A stretch of DNA of 64,000 nt, taken from positions 1,674,001-1,738,000 of the forward strand of contig NZ_CP071445.1 in assembly GCF_017352195.1 (NCBI RefSeq), in the 5' to 3' direction. The translations under genes were made by a program, and so were the position numbers. Positions 8,522-17,262 of the stretch are shown here, piece after piece; the first letter of the stretch is position 1; each line of letters opens with the position of its first letter. This DNA comes from Sedimentibacter sp. zth1. GTDB lineage: Bacteria; Bacillota; Clostridia; Tissierellales; Sedimentibacteraceae. The notes below the pieces were generated by a model. It worked only from the letters and a program-made list of their open reading frames with translations, ran no database searches and had not been told where the DNA came from.

Positions 8522-9526
8522 TTATTTTACTTTTTTTAATTCTTCAATAAATTGAGGTATTACTTTATGAACATCTCCAACTATTGAAACATCTGCTACT
8601 TCAAATATTGGTGCATATTCATCTTTATTGATTGCAATTATGAAATCAGATTCTTCCATACCTGCTAAGTGCTGAATTGCTCCAGAAATACCACATGCTA
8701 TATAAAGATTTGGTCTAACAGTTTTTCCTGTTTGTCCAACTTGTCTATCTTTATCAACCCAACCAGCATCAACTGCTGCTCTTGAAGCAGAGATAGTTCC
8801 ACCTAATAAATTTGCTAATTCCTCTAACATTTTAAAGTTCTCTGGTTTTCCCATTCCTCTTCCACCAGATACTAGAACTTTTGCATCTTCAACATTCATT
8901 TTTTCTTGAATTAATTTTATTACTTCAAGAACTTGAACATTTATGTGTTCTTTTGGAATGTTTATTTCAATTTTTTCAACATTAACCTTGTTATCCTTAT
9001 TATATTCTGCTTGTTTCATAACACCTGGTCTAACTGTTGCCATTTGTGGTCTATGTTCTGGACAAGCTATTGTCGCCATGATATTTCCACCAAATGCTGG
9101 TCTTGTCATCATTAGATTATTATTTTCTTCAACATTTACGTCAAGTCCTGTACAATCTGCTGTCAAACCAGTGTGTACTCTTGCTGAAACTCTTGGAGCT
9201 AAATCTCTACCAATAGCTGTTGCACCAAACAAAACAATTTCTGGTTTGTATTTTTTTATAACTTCAAACATTGAATATGCATATGGTTCAGTCATGTAAG
9301 TGTCTAAAACTTCATTTTCTACAAATATAACGTTATCTGCTCCATGATAATTTAGCTCTTTTGCCTGTTCATCCATTTTATATCCTAATAAAACAGCTGT
9401 AACAGTTGTATTTATAGCACTTGCTAATTCTTTTGCTTTGCCAATTAGCTCTAGTGATACTTTTTGTATTTCTTTATCTCTTTGTTCAACAAAAATAAAA
9501 ATACCTTTGTAATCTGTTAAATTCAT
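8522..9526 (-). CDS. etfA: Electron transfer flavoprotein alpha subunit
   Basis: Alpha subunit of the FAD-containing electron transfer flavoprotein that works with butyryl-CoA dehydrogenase. At 334 residues it has the usual length. The C-terminal FAD domain shows VLVSGGRGMGKPENFKMLEE, SRAAVDAGWVDKDRQVGQTG, LYIACGISGAIQHLAGM and AINKDEYAPIFEVADV, all diagnostic of EtfA. It is the third gene of a minus-strand bcd-etfB-etfA operon, so it probably belongs to the bifurcating Bcd-Etf complex of clostridia that couples crotonyl-CoA reduction to ferredoxin reduction. That role is inferred from the operon; the sequence itself shows an EtfA. Confidence 0.95.
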   Translation of the reverse strand: MNLTDYKGIFIFVEQRDKEIQKVSLELIGKAKELASAINTTVTAVLLGYKMDEQAKELNYHGADNVIFVENEVLDTYMTEPYAYSMFEVIKKYKPEIVLFGATAIGRDLAPRVSARVHTGLTADCTGLDVNVEENNNLMMTRPAFGGNIMATIACPEHRPQMATVRPGVMKQAEYNKDNKVNVEKIEINIPKEHINVQVLEVIKLIQEKMNVEDAKVLVSGGRGMGKPENFKMLEELANLLGGTISASRAAVDAGWVDKDRQVGQTGKTVRPNLYIACGISGAIQHLAGMEESDFIIAINKDEYAPIFEVADVSIVGDVHKVIPQFIEELKKVK

Positions 9527-9572
9527 CTTTTTACCTCCACTAAAATTAAATTAATTAGATTAGTCATTATAC

Positions 9573-10358
9573 TTATACTAAATGTTTTTCCTGTAAAGCA
9601 TTGACCAAAATGCCAGCTGCTTCTTTAGCATCAACATTGTTGTAGACTTTTCCTGCTTGTTTTGCTTGTTTTGTAAATGATTTTTTAACTCTAGTAGGAG
9701 AGCCTTTTAAGCCAATATTTGTAGTATCAACTGTTATATCATTTAATGTAAACAATTTTACTTGTTTTTCTCTATATGCATCAAATATTCCTCTTGGTGT
9801 CATATATCTTGGTTGATTCATTTCAGCTAATGCAGTTATTAATACAGGCATTTTAGCCTTTAAAATATGGTGTCTATCTTCATATTGTCTTTTTACTGTA
9901 ACATATTCGCCTTCTACCTTAATATCTTCTGCATAACTAATATTTGCTAATCCTAAATGTTCTGCTATTTGTGGTCCAACCTGAGCTGTATCACCATCAA
10001 TAGCTTGTCTTCCTGTAATAATTAAATCATAATCTAAGTTTTTAATTGCTGCAGCAATTGTTGTAGAAGTAGCCCAAGTATCTGCACCACCAAATGCTCT
10101 GTCTGAAACCAATACAGCTTCATCAGCACCCATTGCCAATGCTTCTCTTAATGCAACATCTGCTTGTGGAGGTCCCATCGATATTGCTGTAACGTGAGCT
10201 CCTATTTCATCTTTTATTTTTAAAGCAGCCTCTAAGCCTGCTTTGTCATCTGGATTTATTATACTTGGCACGCCATCTCTAATAAGTGTATTAGTTTTTG
10301 GGTCAAGCTTAACTTCTGTTGTATCTGGTACTTGTTTTACACAAACTACTATATTCAT
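9573..10358 (-). CDS. etfB: Electron transfer flavoprotein beta subunit
   Basis: Beta subunit of the electron transfer flavoprotein, 261 residues. Motifs include the N-terminal MNIVVCVKQVPDT, the NPDDKAGLEAALK segment, DRAFGGADTWATS and the IITGRQAIDGDTAQVGPQIA loop, which is characteristic of EtfB. In bifurcating Etf proteins this subunit holds the second FAD and binds NADH. It lies between bcd and etfA with short gaps, consistent with stoichiometric production. Confidence 0.95.
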   Translation of the reverse strand: MNIVVCVKQVPDTTEVKLDPKTNTLIRDGVPSIINPDDKAGLEAALKIKDEIGAHVTAISMGPPQADVALREALAMGADEAVLVSDRAFGGADTWATSTTIAAAIKNLDYDLIITGRQAIDGDTAQVGPQIAEHLGLANISYAEDIKVEGEYVTVKRQYEDRHHILKAKMPVLITALAEMNQPRYMTPRGIFDAYREKQVKLFTLNDITVDTTNIGLKGSPTRVKKSFTKQAKQAGKVYNNVDAKEAAGILVNALQEKHLV

Positions 10359-10396
10359 AGTATTATCCTCCTTATTTTCCTTAATAACTTTTCCAA

Positions 10397-11536
10397 TTAT
10401 TTTAACATACTAGAACTAATAACCATTCTTTGTACTTCTGAAGTACCTTCGTAAATTTCAGTTATTTTTGCATCACGCATCATTCTTTCAACTGGATACT
10501 CTCTTGTATAACCATATCCACCAAATAATTGAACTGCCTTAGTTGTTACAAACATTGCAGTTTCAGCAGCAAATAATTTAGCTGTAGCAGCATCTACTGA
10601 ATAAGGTTTCTTAGAATCCTTTGTTACAGCAGCTTTATAAACTAATAATCTTGCAGCATCTACTCTTGATTGCATATCTGCTAATTGGAATTGTGTATTT
10701 TGGAATTTTGATATTGATCTGCCAAATTGTTTTCTTTCTTTTACATATTTAACAGTTTCATCAATTGCGCCTTGAGCAATACCAAGTGCTTGAGCAGCTA
10801 TACCAATTCTACCGCCATCTAATGTTTTCATTGCAATTTTGAAACCTTGGCCTTCTTTTCCAATTAAATTTTCTTTTGGAACTATACAATTTTCCATTAT
10901 TAATTCACAAGTTGCTGAACCTCTAATTCCCATTTTGTGCTCTTCTTTTCCTACAGAGAATCCTGGGAAAGTTCTTTCAACTATAAACGCTGATATTCCT
11001 CTTGTACCTTTTGATTTATCTGTCATTGCCATTATTATGTATACATCTGCATAAGAAGCATTAGTAATGAATATTTTACTTCCATTTAATACATAATGGT
11101 CTCCTTCAAGTACTGCTTTTGTTTGTTGACCAGCAGCATCAGTACCTGCGCCTGCTTCTGTAAGTCCAAAAGCTCCTACATATTTACCATTAGATAATGG
11201 TACTAAATATTTTTGTTTTTGTTCTTCAGTACCAAATTCATTGATTGGTGCAGCACAAAGTGATGTATGTGCTGAAACGATAACTCCTGTAGTACCACAA
11301 ACTTTAGACAATTCTTCAACTGCTAAAATATAAGTTAAGTAATCTGCACCTTGGCCACCATATTCTTTTGCAAATGGTATTCCTAAAAAGCCATATTTTT
11401 TCATTTTATCCACTGTTTCAACAGGAAATCTTTCTTGTTCATCGACCTCTTGTGCTAATGGTTTAACTTCATTTACAGAAAATGATCTAAATAATTCTTT
11501 TGCCATTGTCTGTTCTTTGCTTAATTGAAAATCCAT
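10397..11536 (-). CDS. bcd: Short-chain acyl-CoA (butyryl-CoA) dehydrogenase
   Basis: A 379-residue acyl-CoA dehydrogenase, the length of clostridial butyryl-CoA dehydrogenases. Visible family signatures are AFGLTEAGAGTD in the FAD/substrate region, KIFITNASYADVY, and QLFGGYGYTREYPVERMMRD followed by ITEIYEGTSEVQRMVI, which contains the catalytic glutamate (in YEGTSE). The N-terminal helical domain is complete. Position directly ahead of etfB and etfA makes butyryl-CoA dehydrogenase the most likely specificity, feeding butyrate-type or related short-chain fatty acid formation from amino acids. Substrate chain length cannot be proven from sequence. Confidence 0.9.
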   Translation of the reverse strand: MDFQLSKEQTMAKELFRSFSVNEVKPLAQEVDEQERFPVETVDKMKKYGFLGIPFAKEYGGQGADYLTYILAVEELSKVCGTTGVIVSAHTSLCAAPINEFGTEEQKQKYLVPLSNGKYVGAFGLTEAGAGTDAAGQQTKAVLEGDHYVLNGSKIFITNASYADVYIIMAMTDKSKGTRGISAFIVERTFPGFSVGKEEHKMGIRGSATCELIMENCIVPKENLIGKEGQGFKIAMKTLDGGRIGIAAQALGIAQGAIDETVKYVKERKQFGRSISKFQNTQFQLADMQSRVDAARLLVYKAAVTKDSKKPYSVDAATAKLFAAETAMFVTTKAVQLFGGYGYTREYPVERMMRDAKITEIYEGTSEVQRMVISSSMLK

Positions 11537-11662
11537 AATCTCACTCCTTTAAATTTTTTACCTATATTTCTTTGCCCTCTAAACAAAACTACGACACTAC
11601 AACATATCCTATTTTTAGTCGAATATTGCTTGTAAATGTCTATTTTTTAACAATACAATATT

Positions 11663-11690
11663 ATTATAACCTATTTAAAAAATATTTCAA
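11663..11690 (-). promoter_or_regulatory. Predicted promoter of bcd-etfB-etfA
   Basis: On the minus strand TTGAAA (11685-11690) and TATAAT (11663-11668) are separated by 16 bases. This is close to the vegetative sigma-A consensus and lies about 125 bases upstream of bcd. The rest of the 343-base gap has no gene. Confidence 0.6.
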
Positions 11691-11784
11691 GTCAAATAAG
11701 AAATTTATATGTGTATTTTATTTAATTTAATTCACTTATTTACAATTCTACACTTTAAATCTTAAATTTGATATCTTTGTATAA

Positions 11785-11851
11785 ATAAAAAAATATACTT
11801 CTCTTATTATAAAATTTAAAGTATATATTTCTATAATAATTGAAGTATATT
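11785..11851 (-). terminator. Terminator after the BCCT transporter gene
   Basis: On the minus strand AATATACTTC pairs with GAAGTATATT around an inner AT-rich stem, followed by a run of seven T. It is close behind the transporter stop codon. AT-rich but with a good U tract. Confidence 0.55.
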
Positions 11852-11879
11852 AAAATGAAGAAGAATGATTTATATGCAA

Positions 11880-13388
11880 TTATTTAATCTGCTCTTGTTT
11901 TAATGCTTTAACCATTGAAATGCATGCAAACACCATTATAAATATAAATGGAAACGCTGCAATAATTGATATAGTTTGCAATGGTTTTAATCCGCCCGCT
12001 ATTAATAAACCTATTGCTAGAGATGATTGAACTACACCCCAAACTATTTTTTTGCTGTTTGGTGGATTTAAATTTCCATTAGACGATAACATTGATAATA
12101 CAAATGTACCTGAATTAGCTGATGTAACGAAAAATGTACAAATCAACACTATTGATATAATTGATAATATCGAACCTAAAGGATATTGTTCCATAACAAC
12201 AAACAATGCTGTTTCTGGTGCTGCAGTTATACTAGCTAATATTTCTGTTGATAATACACCTTTAATACCTAAGTCAATTCCAAGTGTACCAAATATTGCA
12301 AACCACACCATTGAACCTATAGCTGGGGCTATAACAACACCCAATATAAATTCTCTAATTGTTCTACCTTTTGATATTCTTGCTATAAATGCTCCTACAA
12401 AAGGTGCCCAAGCAATCCACCATGACCAGTAAAAAATTCTCCATTCGTTTACCCAGTCATTGTCGCCATAGGTGTTTGTATAAAAGCTATCGCCAAAAAA
12501 GTTTCCTATATATTGTCCAATTCCATTTGTAAAGCTATCTATCATAGCAAGTCTTGGACCTACAATTACTGCTACTACCATAAGTCCAAACGCTAAATAT
12601 AAATTCATATCTGAAACCTTTTTAATACCCTTTTCAACTCCAGCTACTGCTGACCATATATAAATAACACTAAATATAACTATAATAATTATTTGAATAA
12701 GCAATGTTTCTGGTACACCAAACAAATAATTAATTCCACTATTTATTTGCTTAACTCCCAAACCAAGTGATGTAGTAACGCCTGCTACTGTAGCAAAAAT
12801 AGCTAATATGTCTATACATTTACCTAGTGGACCATTTACACCTTTTTCACCTATCAATGGCTCAAATATACTACTTAATAATGCTGGTTTACCTTTTCTA
12901 TATTGAAAATATGCAAGAGCTAAACCAATTACACTGTAAGTTGCCCAAGGGTGAATACCCCAATGCGTAAATGAAGTTCTTATAGCAAAATCTGCAGCTT
13001 CAGGAGTACCTCCCTCCATGCCGAGTGGTGCTACAAAGTGAGATAATGGTTCTGCTATACCCCAAAACACTAGTCCAACTCCCATACCTGCTCCGAATAA
13101 CATTGCAAACCAAGAAACAGTTTTATATTCAGGAACAGAATCATCTGCACCAAGCTTTATTTTTCCGTACTTACTAAATGCTATAAAAATACTGAAGATA
13201 ACAAAGCCTGTCACAGAAAGTAAATAACTCCATCCAAAATCAACAGTTAAAATCGAAAATATTTTATCTGAAACCACTGTGAAGCTATTTTTAAATAAAA
13301 TGGACCAAATTGCTATTATTGCAGTTAAAATTAATGAAATAATAAACACATAATTTTTCTTTTTTTTATTGATATCGTTTTCACCCAA
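11880..13388 (-). CDS. BCCT-family betaine/carnitine/choline transporter
   Basis: A twelve-helix secondary transporter of the betaine-choline-carnitine family, about 502 residues from the chosen start. Diagnostic segments are GMGVGLVFWGIAEPLSHF (glycine stretch and substrate region) and the tryptophan-rich WSWWIAWAPFVGAFIARIS with SKGRTIREF, the BCCT signature. I chose a TTG start at 13386-13388 because AAGGAGG lies 8 bases upstream; an in-frame ATG 45 bases further up has no ribosome site. It directly follows grdH in the same direction, which suggests it imports the substrate of that reductase, probably glycine betaine. The hairpin between the two genes may reduce its expression relative to grdH. 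Confidence 0.9.
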   Translation of the reverse strand: MGENDINKKKKNYVFIISLILTAIIAIWSILFKNSFTVVSDKIFSILTVDFGWSYLLSVTGFVIFSIFIAFSKYGKIKLGADDSVPEYKTVSWFAMLFGAGMGVGLVFWGIAEPLSHFVAPLGMEGGTPEAADFAIRTSFTHWGIHPWATYSVIGLALAYFQYRKGKPALLSSIFEPLIGEKGVNGPLGKCIDILAIFATVAGVTTSLGLGVKQINSGINYLFGVPETLLIQIIIIVIFSVIYIWSAVAGVEKGIKKVSDMNLYLAFGLMVVAVIVGPRLAMIDSFTNGIGQYIGNFFGDSFYTNTYGDNDWVNEWRIFYWSWWIAWAPFVGAFIARISKGRTIREFILGVVIAPAIGSMVWFAIFGTLGIDLGIKGVLSTEILASITAAPETALFVVMEQYPLGSILSIISIVLICTFFVTSANSGTFVLSMLSSNGNLNPPNSKKIVWGVVQSSLAIGLLIAGGLKPLQTISIIAAFPFIFIMVFACISMVKALKQEQIK

Positions 13389-13410
13389 TAAATAGTCCTC
13401 CTTTATATTA

Positions 13411-13440
13411 AGGATGATTGATATAAATATCAATCATCCT
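13411..13440 (-). promoter_or_regulatory. Intercistronic hairpin between grdH and the BCCT gene
   Basis: AGGATGATTGATA and TATCAATCATCCT form a perfect 13-bp stem with a 4-nt loop, 10 bases after the grdH stop codon and just before the transporter ribosome site. There is no U tract on the transcribed strand, so it is more likely an mRNA-stabilising or partial-termination hairpin than a full terminator. Confidence 0.6.
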
Positions 13441-13450
13441 TATATTAATT

Positions 13451-14761
13451 TTAAATTCTAACTTTGAAAACAGTTTGTTCTGTTATATCTGTAGCAAGTG
13501 CATCCAATGCAACTTCTACTCTGTGATGTCTTAATTTAAATTGCTCTTCTTTTGTTGTACTTGGATCTCCAAGTGGATAAGGTATAGATATTGTTGGTAC
13601 AATTCTATTTGAACCAACAGTTTTAGCTACAGGCAATAGATTACACATTATAACTATTGGGAATCCTGCTCTTTCAAATTCTTTTACCATAGTTGCTCCG
13701 CAACGTGTACAAGTACCTCATGTAGAAGTCATTATAATAGCATCTACATTATCTTCTTTTAACAACGGAATTATTTCTTTTGCCATTCTTTGTGCCTCGG
13801 CTTGTGTTGTACCAGTTCCAACTGTAGAATAGAAGTAATCATGTAATTTCCCAAATTTACCTTCTTTTTCGTATATCTTCATTGAATCAACAGGTACTAT
13901 TACATCTGGATCAGCATCAGCTGCTGCTGGATCAAAGCCTGCATGTATTGTTTTAAACTCTCCTGAAACTAAATCATCCATTTTAGAAATATTATATCGT
14001 CCCCATCTAGTTGCAGATGCTGATTGTATTCTATCAGGGTTATCTATTGGTACAATACCACCAGTTGTGACTAAAGCAATTTTCGACTTTGATAAATCCT
14101 TAATTGCTGGAGCTATTGAAACTCTATCTAATTTAGGCATTGGCAATTCTGAAACAAAAGGTCTACCATTGATTTTATTCAAAAACATTTCAACTACTCT
14201 ATCTGCTGCTATAACTTTAGTATCTAGCCATACTTGATGTCTAATACCTCTTTCGTAGTAACCTTCTTCGTTTGGTCCTAATACTTTTTCACTATTTAAT
14301 AATTTGTTTGCAATTTTAGAAAGTGACTCGATATCTTTTCTCATTTTAGCGGCACTATTGCCACCTATCGTGATATACATATCCTTTTTAAACATTTCTA
14401 CTCCAGGATTTTCGATGTGCATAGATGTTATAACTGGAACGTTAAACTCCTTCTTAACTGCCTTGCATATATGTCCACACGCAACACCGTATCTACCAGC
14501 TTGGAATGCTGGACCCGCCACAAATATATCAAAATCTACTTTTTTAAGAAAATTTATGATAGTACTTATAGCTTCTTCTGTATTTGAACCTATAAAGTTA
14601 TCACCACAAATAATTGTGTGTGTAACTTCCGCATCCAATACTTTATTTAGTTGAGTCGCAGGTCCAACTAAGCCTTCAACTATTTGTGGTTTGTAATCCG
14701 CCTTGTCTTCTCCACCTATTTGTCCGAAAAATTGATTTAAATACATAACTGCTTTTTTCAT
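13451..14761 (-). CDS. grdH: Betaine/sarcosine reductase component B, selenocysteine subunit (GrdH/GrdF type)
   Basis: The selenoprotein subunit of the substrate-specific component B of a Stickland reductase. With grdA and grdCDE gene products (not in this window) it would convert glycine betaine to acetyl phosphate and trimethylamine, or sarcosine to acetyl phosphate and methylamine. The frame is interrupted by a single UGA at 13718-13720, residue 348, in the context TSTUGTCTRCGATM, exactly the conserved Sec site of GrdB/GrdF/GrdH. Read through, the protein is 436 residues, the family length; the N terminus MKKAVMYLNQFFGQIGGE is also typical. A small hairpin 14 bases after the UGA is a candidate SECIS loop. 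It follows grdI by 12 bases. I favour betaine over sarcosine only because a BCCT transporter gene follows. Confidence 0.9.
13692..13704 (-). promoter_or_regulatory. Candidate SECIS hairpin in grdH
   Basis: On the coding strand GTTGC-GGA-GCAAC starts 13 bases after the UGA at 13718-13720. Bacterial SECIS elements lie at this distance and have a short stem with a small loop read by SelB. The sequence is within the coding region. Fold and SelB binding are inferred. Confidence 0.5.
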
Positions 14762-14773
14762 TATAACACCTCC

Positions 14774-16099
14774 TTAAAATTCCTTCATTGTTTTTGTTGA
14801 CCAACCTATTACTTGGTCACCACAGAACATAGCATTGTTTTCCATAACAATTGAACCGTCTGATCTAACTGATGGTCCTAGTAATTCATCGTTAGCCCAT
14901 CCACCTGACAAACCATCTCTTGCTAGAGCTTCAAGTTCTCCTAATACTAGTGGCATAGGAGGTAATTCAATCAACTCTGAAACATTTCCACAAGAAACAA
15001 TAGCTGTTAATTTTTCATCTAATGATACAAGAGGTTGTGACTGACCATCTCTACCTGTACATTCATTAGTTATACCAACTGTTTTTACTCCTGCATCCTC
15101 TAAAGCTACTATACAAGCAACAAAGTCAGCATCTGGATTACCATATCCCTCTTCCGAAACTATTGCTCCATCCGCACCTAAGCTTTTAGCTATTTGTGCT
15201 ACATACATTGCAGACCTATTTTTTTGATCTAAGGCAACATTTAAGTTTGACATTATTACACCTAAGAAATTAAGTGTTTTTCCATGTTCTTGATATAATC
15301 TTTTTATAACTGGTGTGTTTTGAAAGTCATAAGTAGACCATTTTGAAGAACAAGGCATGAAACTACCTGAAACTAATGCACCATCTAAAACCTCGTTTGG
15401 ATGCATAAATGTTGGCAACATATGATTAGCATCCCAACCATAAACTAAATCATTGTATCCCATATCTTCCATTTGTGACTGTGGTTGCATAACATATACT
15501 ACTGATGGTAATTTGTTAGTTTTTTCATTTCTTTTTGTAACCGGTTCTAACTCATAAACCTCTTTATCCTCTGGCTCTAAGTCTTTTACACAATTTGCTA
15601 TAAATTCAGCTAATTTATGTCCTGCTAATCTCAAAGCTTTATTCGTTTTTTGCTGTTCTCTTTTTTCAAAATCTTCATCTGTGTCAGCAACTAAGACTAT
15701 ATTTTTCAGTTGTGAAAAATATGTATATTTAGCGCCTTCACCACCCATATCTATTAGGCCATCTTGAAAACCTCCCCAGTGTTTACCTACAACTAAAACG
15801 CTGCACTCTTTAAGAGCATGTGCAACTCCATTTCCAGCTTGAGATAATTCTCCAGTATAACCTGGAAATAATGCTCTACCATCTAATTTAACTCTAGGCT
15901 CTATCGCCTCTTTTACTGGACAAAGTCTAACCATATCTCCTGGTTTTACTATAAACAAATCTGCATCAGTTATATGTTCATCTTCTCTAACAAAATCCAA
16001 CGCTTCTTGTTTGTTGATTGTTAAAACACCATTTTGGAAAAATGTTTTTTGACCAAACATAATATCTTTTACATGAAAATTACCAATTTCTAATTTCAT
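14774..16099 (-). CDS. grdI: Betaine/sarcosine reductase component B, proprotein subunit (GrdI/GrdG type)
   Basis: Proprotein of the reductase component B that is cleaved into two subunits, the larger-numbered one carrying a pyruvoyl group made from an internal Cys. The 441-residue product shows family segments DGRALFPGYTGELSQAGNG (about 73-91), VVGKHWGGFQDGLIDMGGEG, and GITNECTGRDG near 342-352. The cleavage Cys cannot be assigned with certainty; Cys250 in SGSFMPCSSK is my preferred candidate from its position relative to GrdE, whose processed Cys is near 242. I start at the ATG at 16097-16099, 7 bases from GGAG; a GTG one codon upstream is too close. It is first in the operon, behind a consensus promoter and a palindromic operator candidate. 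Confidence 0.88.
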   Translation of the reverse strand: MKLEIGNFHVKDIMFGQKTFFQNGVLTINKQEALDFVREDEHITDADLFIVKPGDMVRLCPVKEAIEPRVKLDGRALFPGYTGELSQAGNGVAHALKECSVLVVGKHWGGFQDGLIDMGGEGAKYTYFSQLKNIVLVADTDEDFEKREQQKTNKALRLAGHKLAEFIANCVKDLEPEDKEVYELEPVTKRNEKTNKLPSVVYVMQPQSQMEDMGYNDLVYGWDANHMLPTFMHPNEVLDGALVSGSFMPCSSKWSTYDFQNTPVIKRLYQEHGKTLNFLGVIMSNLNVALDQKNRSAMYVAQIAKSLGADGAIVSEEGYGNPDADFVACIVALEDAGVKTVGITNECTGRDGQSQPLVSLDEKLTAIVSCGNVSELIELPPMPLVLGELEALARDGLSGGWANDELLGPSVRSDGSIVMENNAMFCGDQVIGWSTKTMKEF

Positions 16100-16170
16100 C
16101 ACTTGTCTCCTCTCTATATTTTATAGATTTTATAATTAAATAAAATACAATATAATTTATTTATATTTAA

Positions 16171-16198
16171 ATTATAGCATATGTTTATTTTTTGTCAA
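16171..16198 (-). promoter_or_regulatory. Consensus sigma-A promoter of grdI-grdH-BCCT
   Basis: On the minus strand TTGACA (16193-16198) and TATAAT (16171-16176) match the consensus at all twelve bases with a 16-base spacer. It lies about 75 bases upstream of the grdI start. A strong unregulated promoter is unlikely for a catabolic operon, and the overlapping palindrome offers the control. Confidence 0.85.
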
Positions 16199-16223
16199 TC
16201 ATAATTATATTATAATCGTGATT
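16197..16223. promoter_or_regulatory. 27-bp palindrome, candidate operator of the TetR regulator
   Basis: AATCATAATTATA and its mirror TATAATCGTGATT form a 27-bp near-perfect palindrome (11 of 13 pairs, centre base aside). It overlaps the upstream edge of the -35 box of the grdI promoter and lies in the divergent gap with the TetR gene. The size and position fit a TetR-family operator. Which regulator binds is inferred. Confidence 0.6.
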
Positions 16224-16285
16224 ATTTTTTATTTATAATTACCTTATAAACAATATATGACTATGTAAATAATTATTAAATTTAC

Positions 16286-16307
16286 TTGATATTGATAAAA
16301 ATATCAA
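16286..16307. promoter_or_regulatory. Second inverted repeat in the grdI/tetR gap
   Basis: TTGATATT and AATATCAA are perfect 8-bp arms separated by 6 bases. The site is about 200 bases upstream of the TetR start and may serve its own promoter, which I could not define. The remainder of the 16100-16501 gap holds nothing else that I can support. Confidence 0.4.
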
Positions 16308-16501
16308 CATAAATTGAAGTACAGCATTCTACATAAAAATATTCCTCTTTCGTCTGTTTACAAATTTTTACGTTTGTATTTTTACCAAGGAAGAGTTTTT
16401 CTATACATATTTATACTTAGTTTCTTATAAGATTTACATATTGCTTTTATTTTCAGCACATGTTAATATTTTATAAAAGTAAATTTTTTAAGGAAGTAAT
16501 T

Positions 16502-17197
16502 ATGGAAAATTCGAATAAAAATATACAAAAGAAAAGGATGATGTCTTATTTTATTTCTGCAACCAATGGAATCATTGAAAAAGAAGGAATGGAGGCAGTT
16601 ACTATAAGAAAAGTAGCTACAAAAGCTGGATATAATAGTGCAACACTATATAATTATTTTGATAATCTTAAGCACCTAATATTTTTTTCTTCTATTAGAC
16701 ATTTAAGTGATTATGCTAAAGAATTACCTTTATATCTGAAGCAAGCAAAGAACCCACTTGATGAGTGCTTAAAGATTTGGGAGTGTTTCTCAAAGCATTC
16801 ATATGCAAACCCAACGGTTTATCAACTAATATTTTTTGGAGGCTTTTCATCTAAAACTGTAAATAATAGTATTGAAACATATTATGATATTTTTGCGGAT
16901 GAAATAAGTGAAGAAATTATAGATTATATGCCCATGTTATTGGAAGACAACCTATATGAAAGAGATTATATTTCACTTAAGAAGGCATTATCTGAAACTA
17001 ATATAACAGAAGAAGATATTAGAAGTATTAATGAAATGAATATACTGATTTATAGAGGAATAATGACCGATATGAAAACTAATATTACCAATATTTCGGT
17101 AGAAGATGCTGTTAAAAAAACACTTAAATATATAATTAGGACTTTAAAGGCTTACGATGTTGATATTTCTTGTTTGGATGTAGAAAAATACAATTAA
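16502..17197 (+). CDS. TetR-family transcriptional regulator
   Basis: A 231-residue regulator with an N-terminal TetR helix-turn-helix: IRKVATKAGYNSATLYNYFDNLKHLI (about residues 35-60) matches the family pattern with the YxYF element. The C-terminal ligand-binding domain is helical and not recognisable further. The ATG at 16502 is preceded by AAGGAAG at a good distance; an in-frame ATG 42 bases upstream lacks a ribosome site. It is divergent from grdI-grdH-BCCT, with a 27-bp palindrome on the operon promoter, so it probably controls betaine/sarcosine reductase synthesis. The inducer is unknown. Confidence 0.88.
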   Translation: MENSNKNIQKKRMMSYFISATNGIIEKEGMEAVTIRKVATKAGYNSATLYNYFDNLKHLIFFSSIRHLSDYAKELPLYLKQAKNPLDECLKIWECFSKHSYANPTVYQLIFFGGFSSKTVNNSIETYYDIFADEISEEIIDYMPMLLEDNLYERDYISLKKALSETNITEEDIRSINEMNILIYRGIMTDMKTNITNISVEDAVKKTLKYIIRTLKAYDVDISCLDVEKYN

Positions 17198-17217
17198 TAT
17201 TTTTATATATTAAAATA

Positions 17218-17255
17218 GAGCAACTAAAATGTTATTTTTCTAATTTTAGTTGCTC
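17218..17255. terminator. Bidirectional terminator, tetR and ispA
   Basis: GAGCAACTAAAAT pairs perfectly with ATTTTAGTTGCTC (13 bp, 12-nt loop). The convergent genes on either side end within about 20 bases. Short T-rich sequence follows on the plus strand. Confidence 0.75.
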
Positions 17256-17262
17256 CATTATT

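Noticed and set aside
8943-9299. A plus-strand gene within etfA
   Set aside because: Antisense to a conserved protein; hydrophobic product expected from antisense frames of AT-rich genes.
13451-13690. A separate 79-residue gene after grdH
   Set aside because: It is the C-terminal part of grdH beyond the selenocysteine UGA; the sequence TMVKEFERAG continues the GrdB-family C terminus in the same frame, and no ribosome site precedes it.
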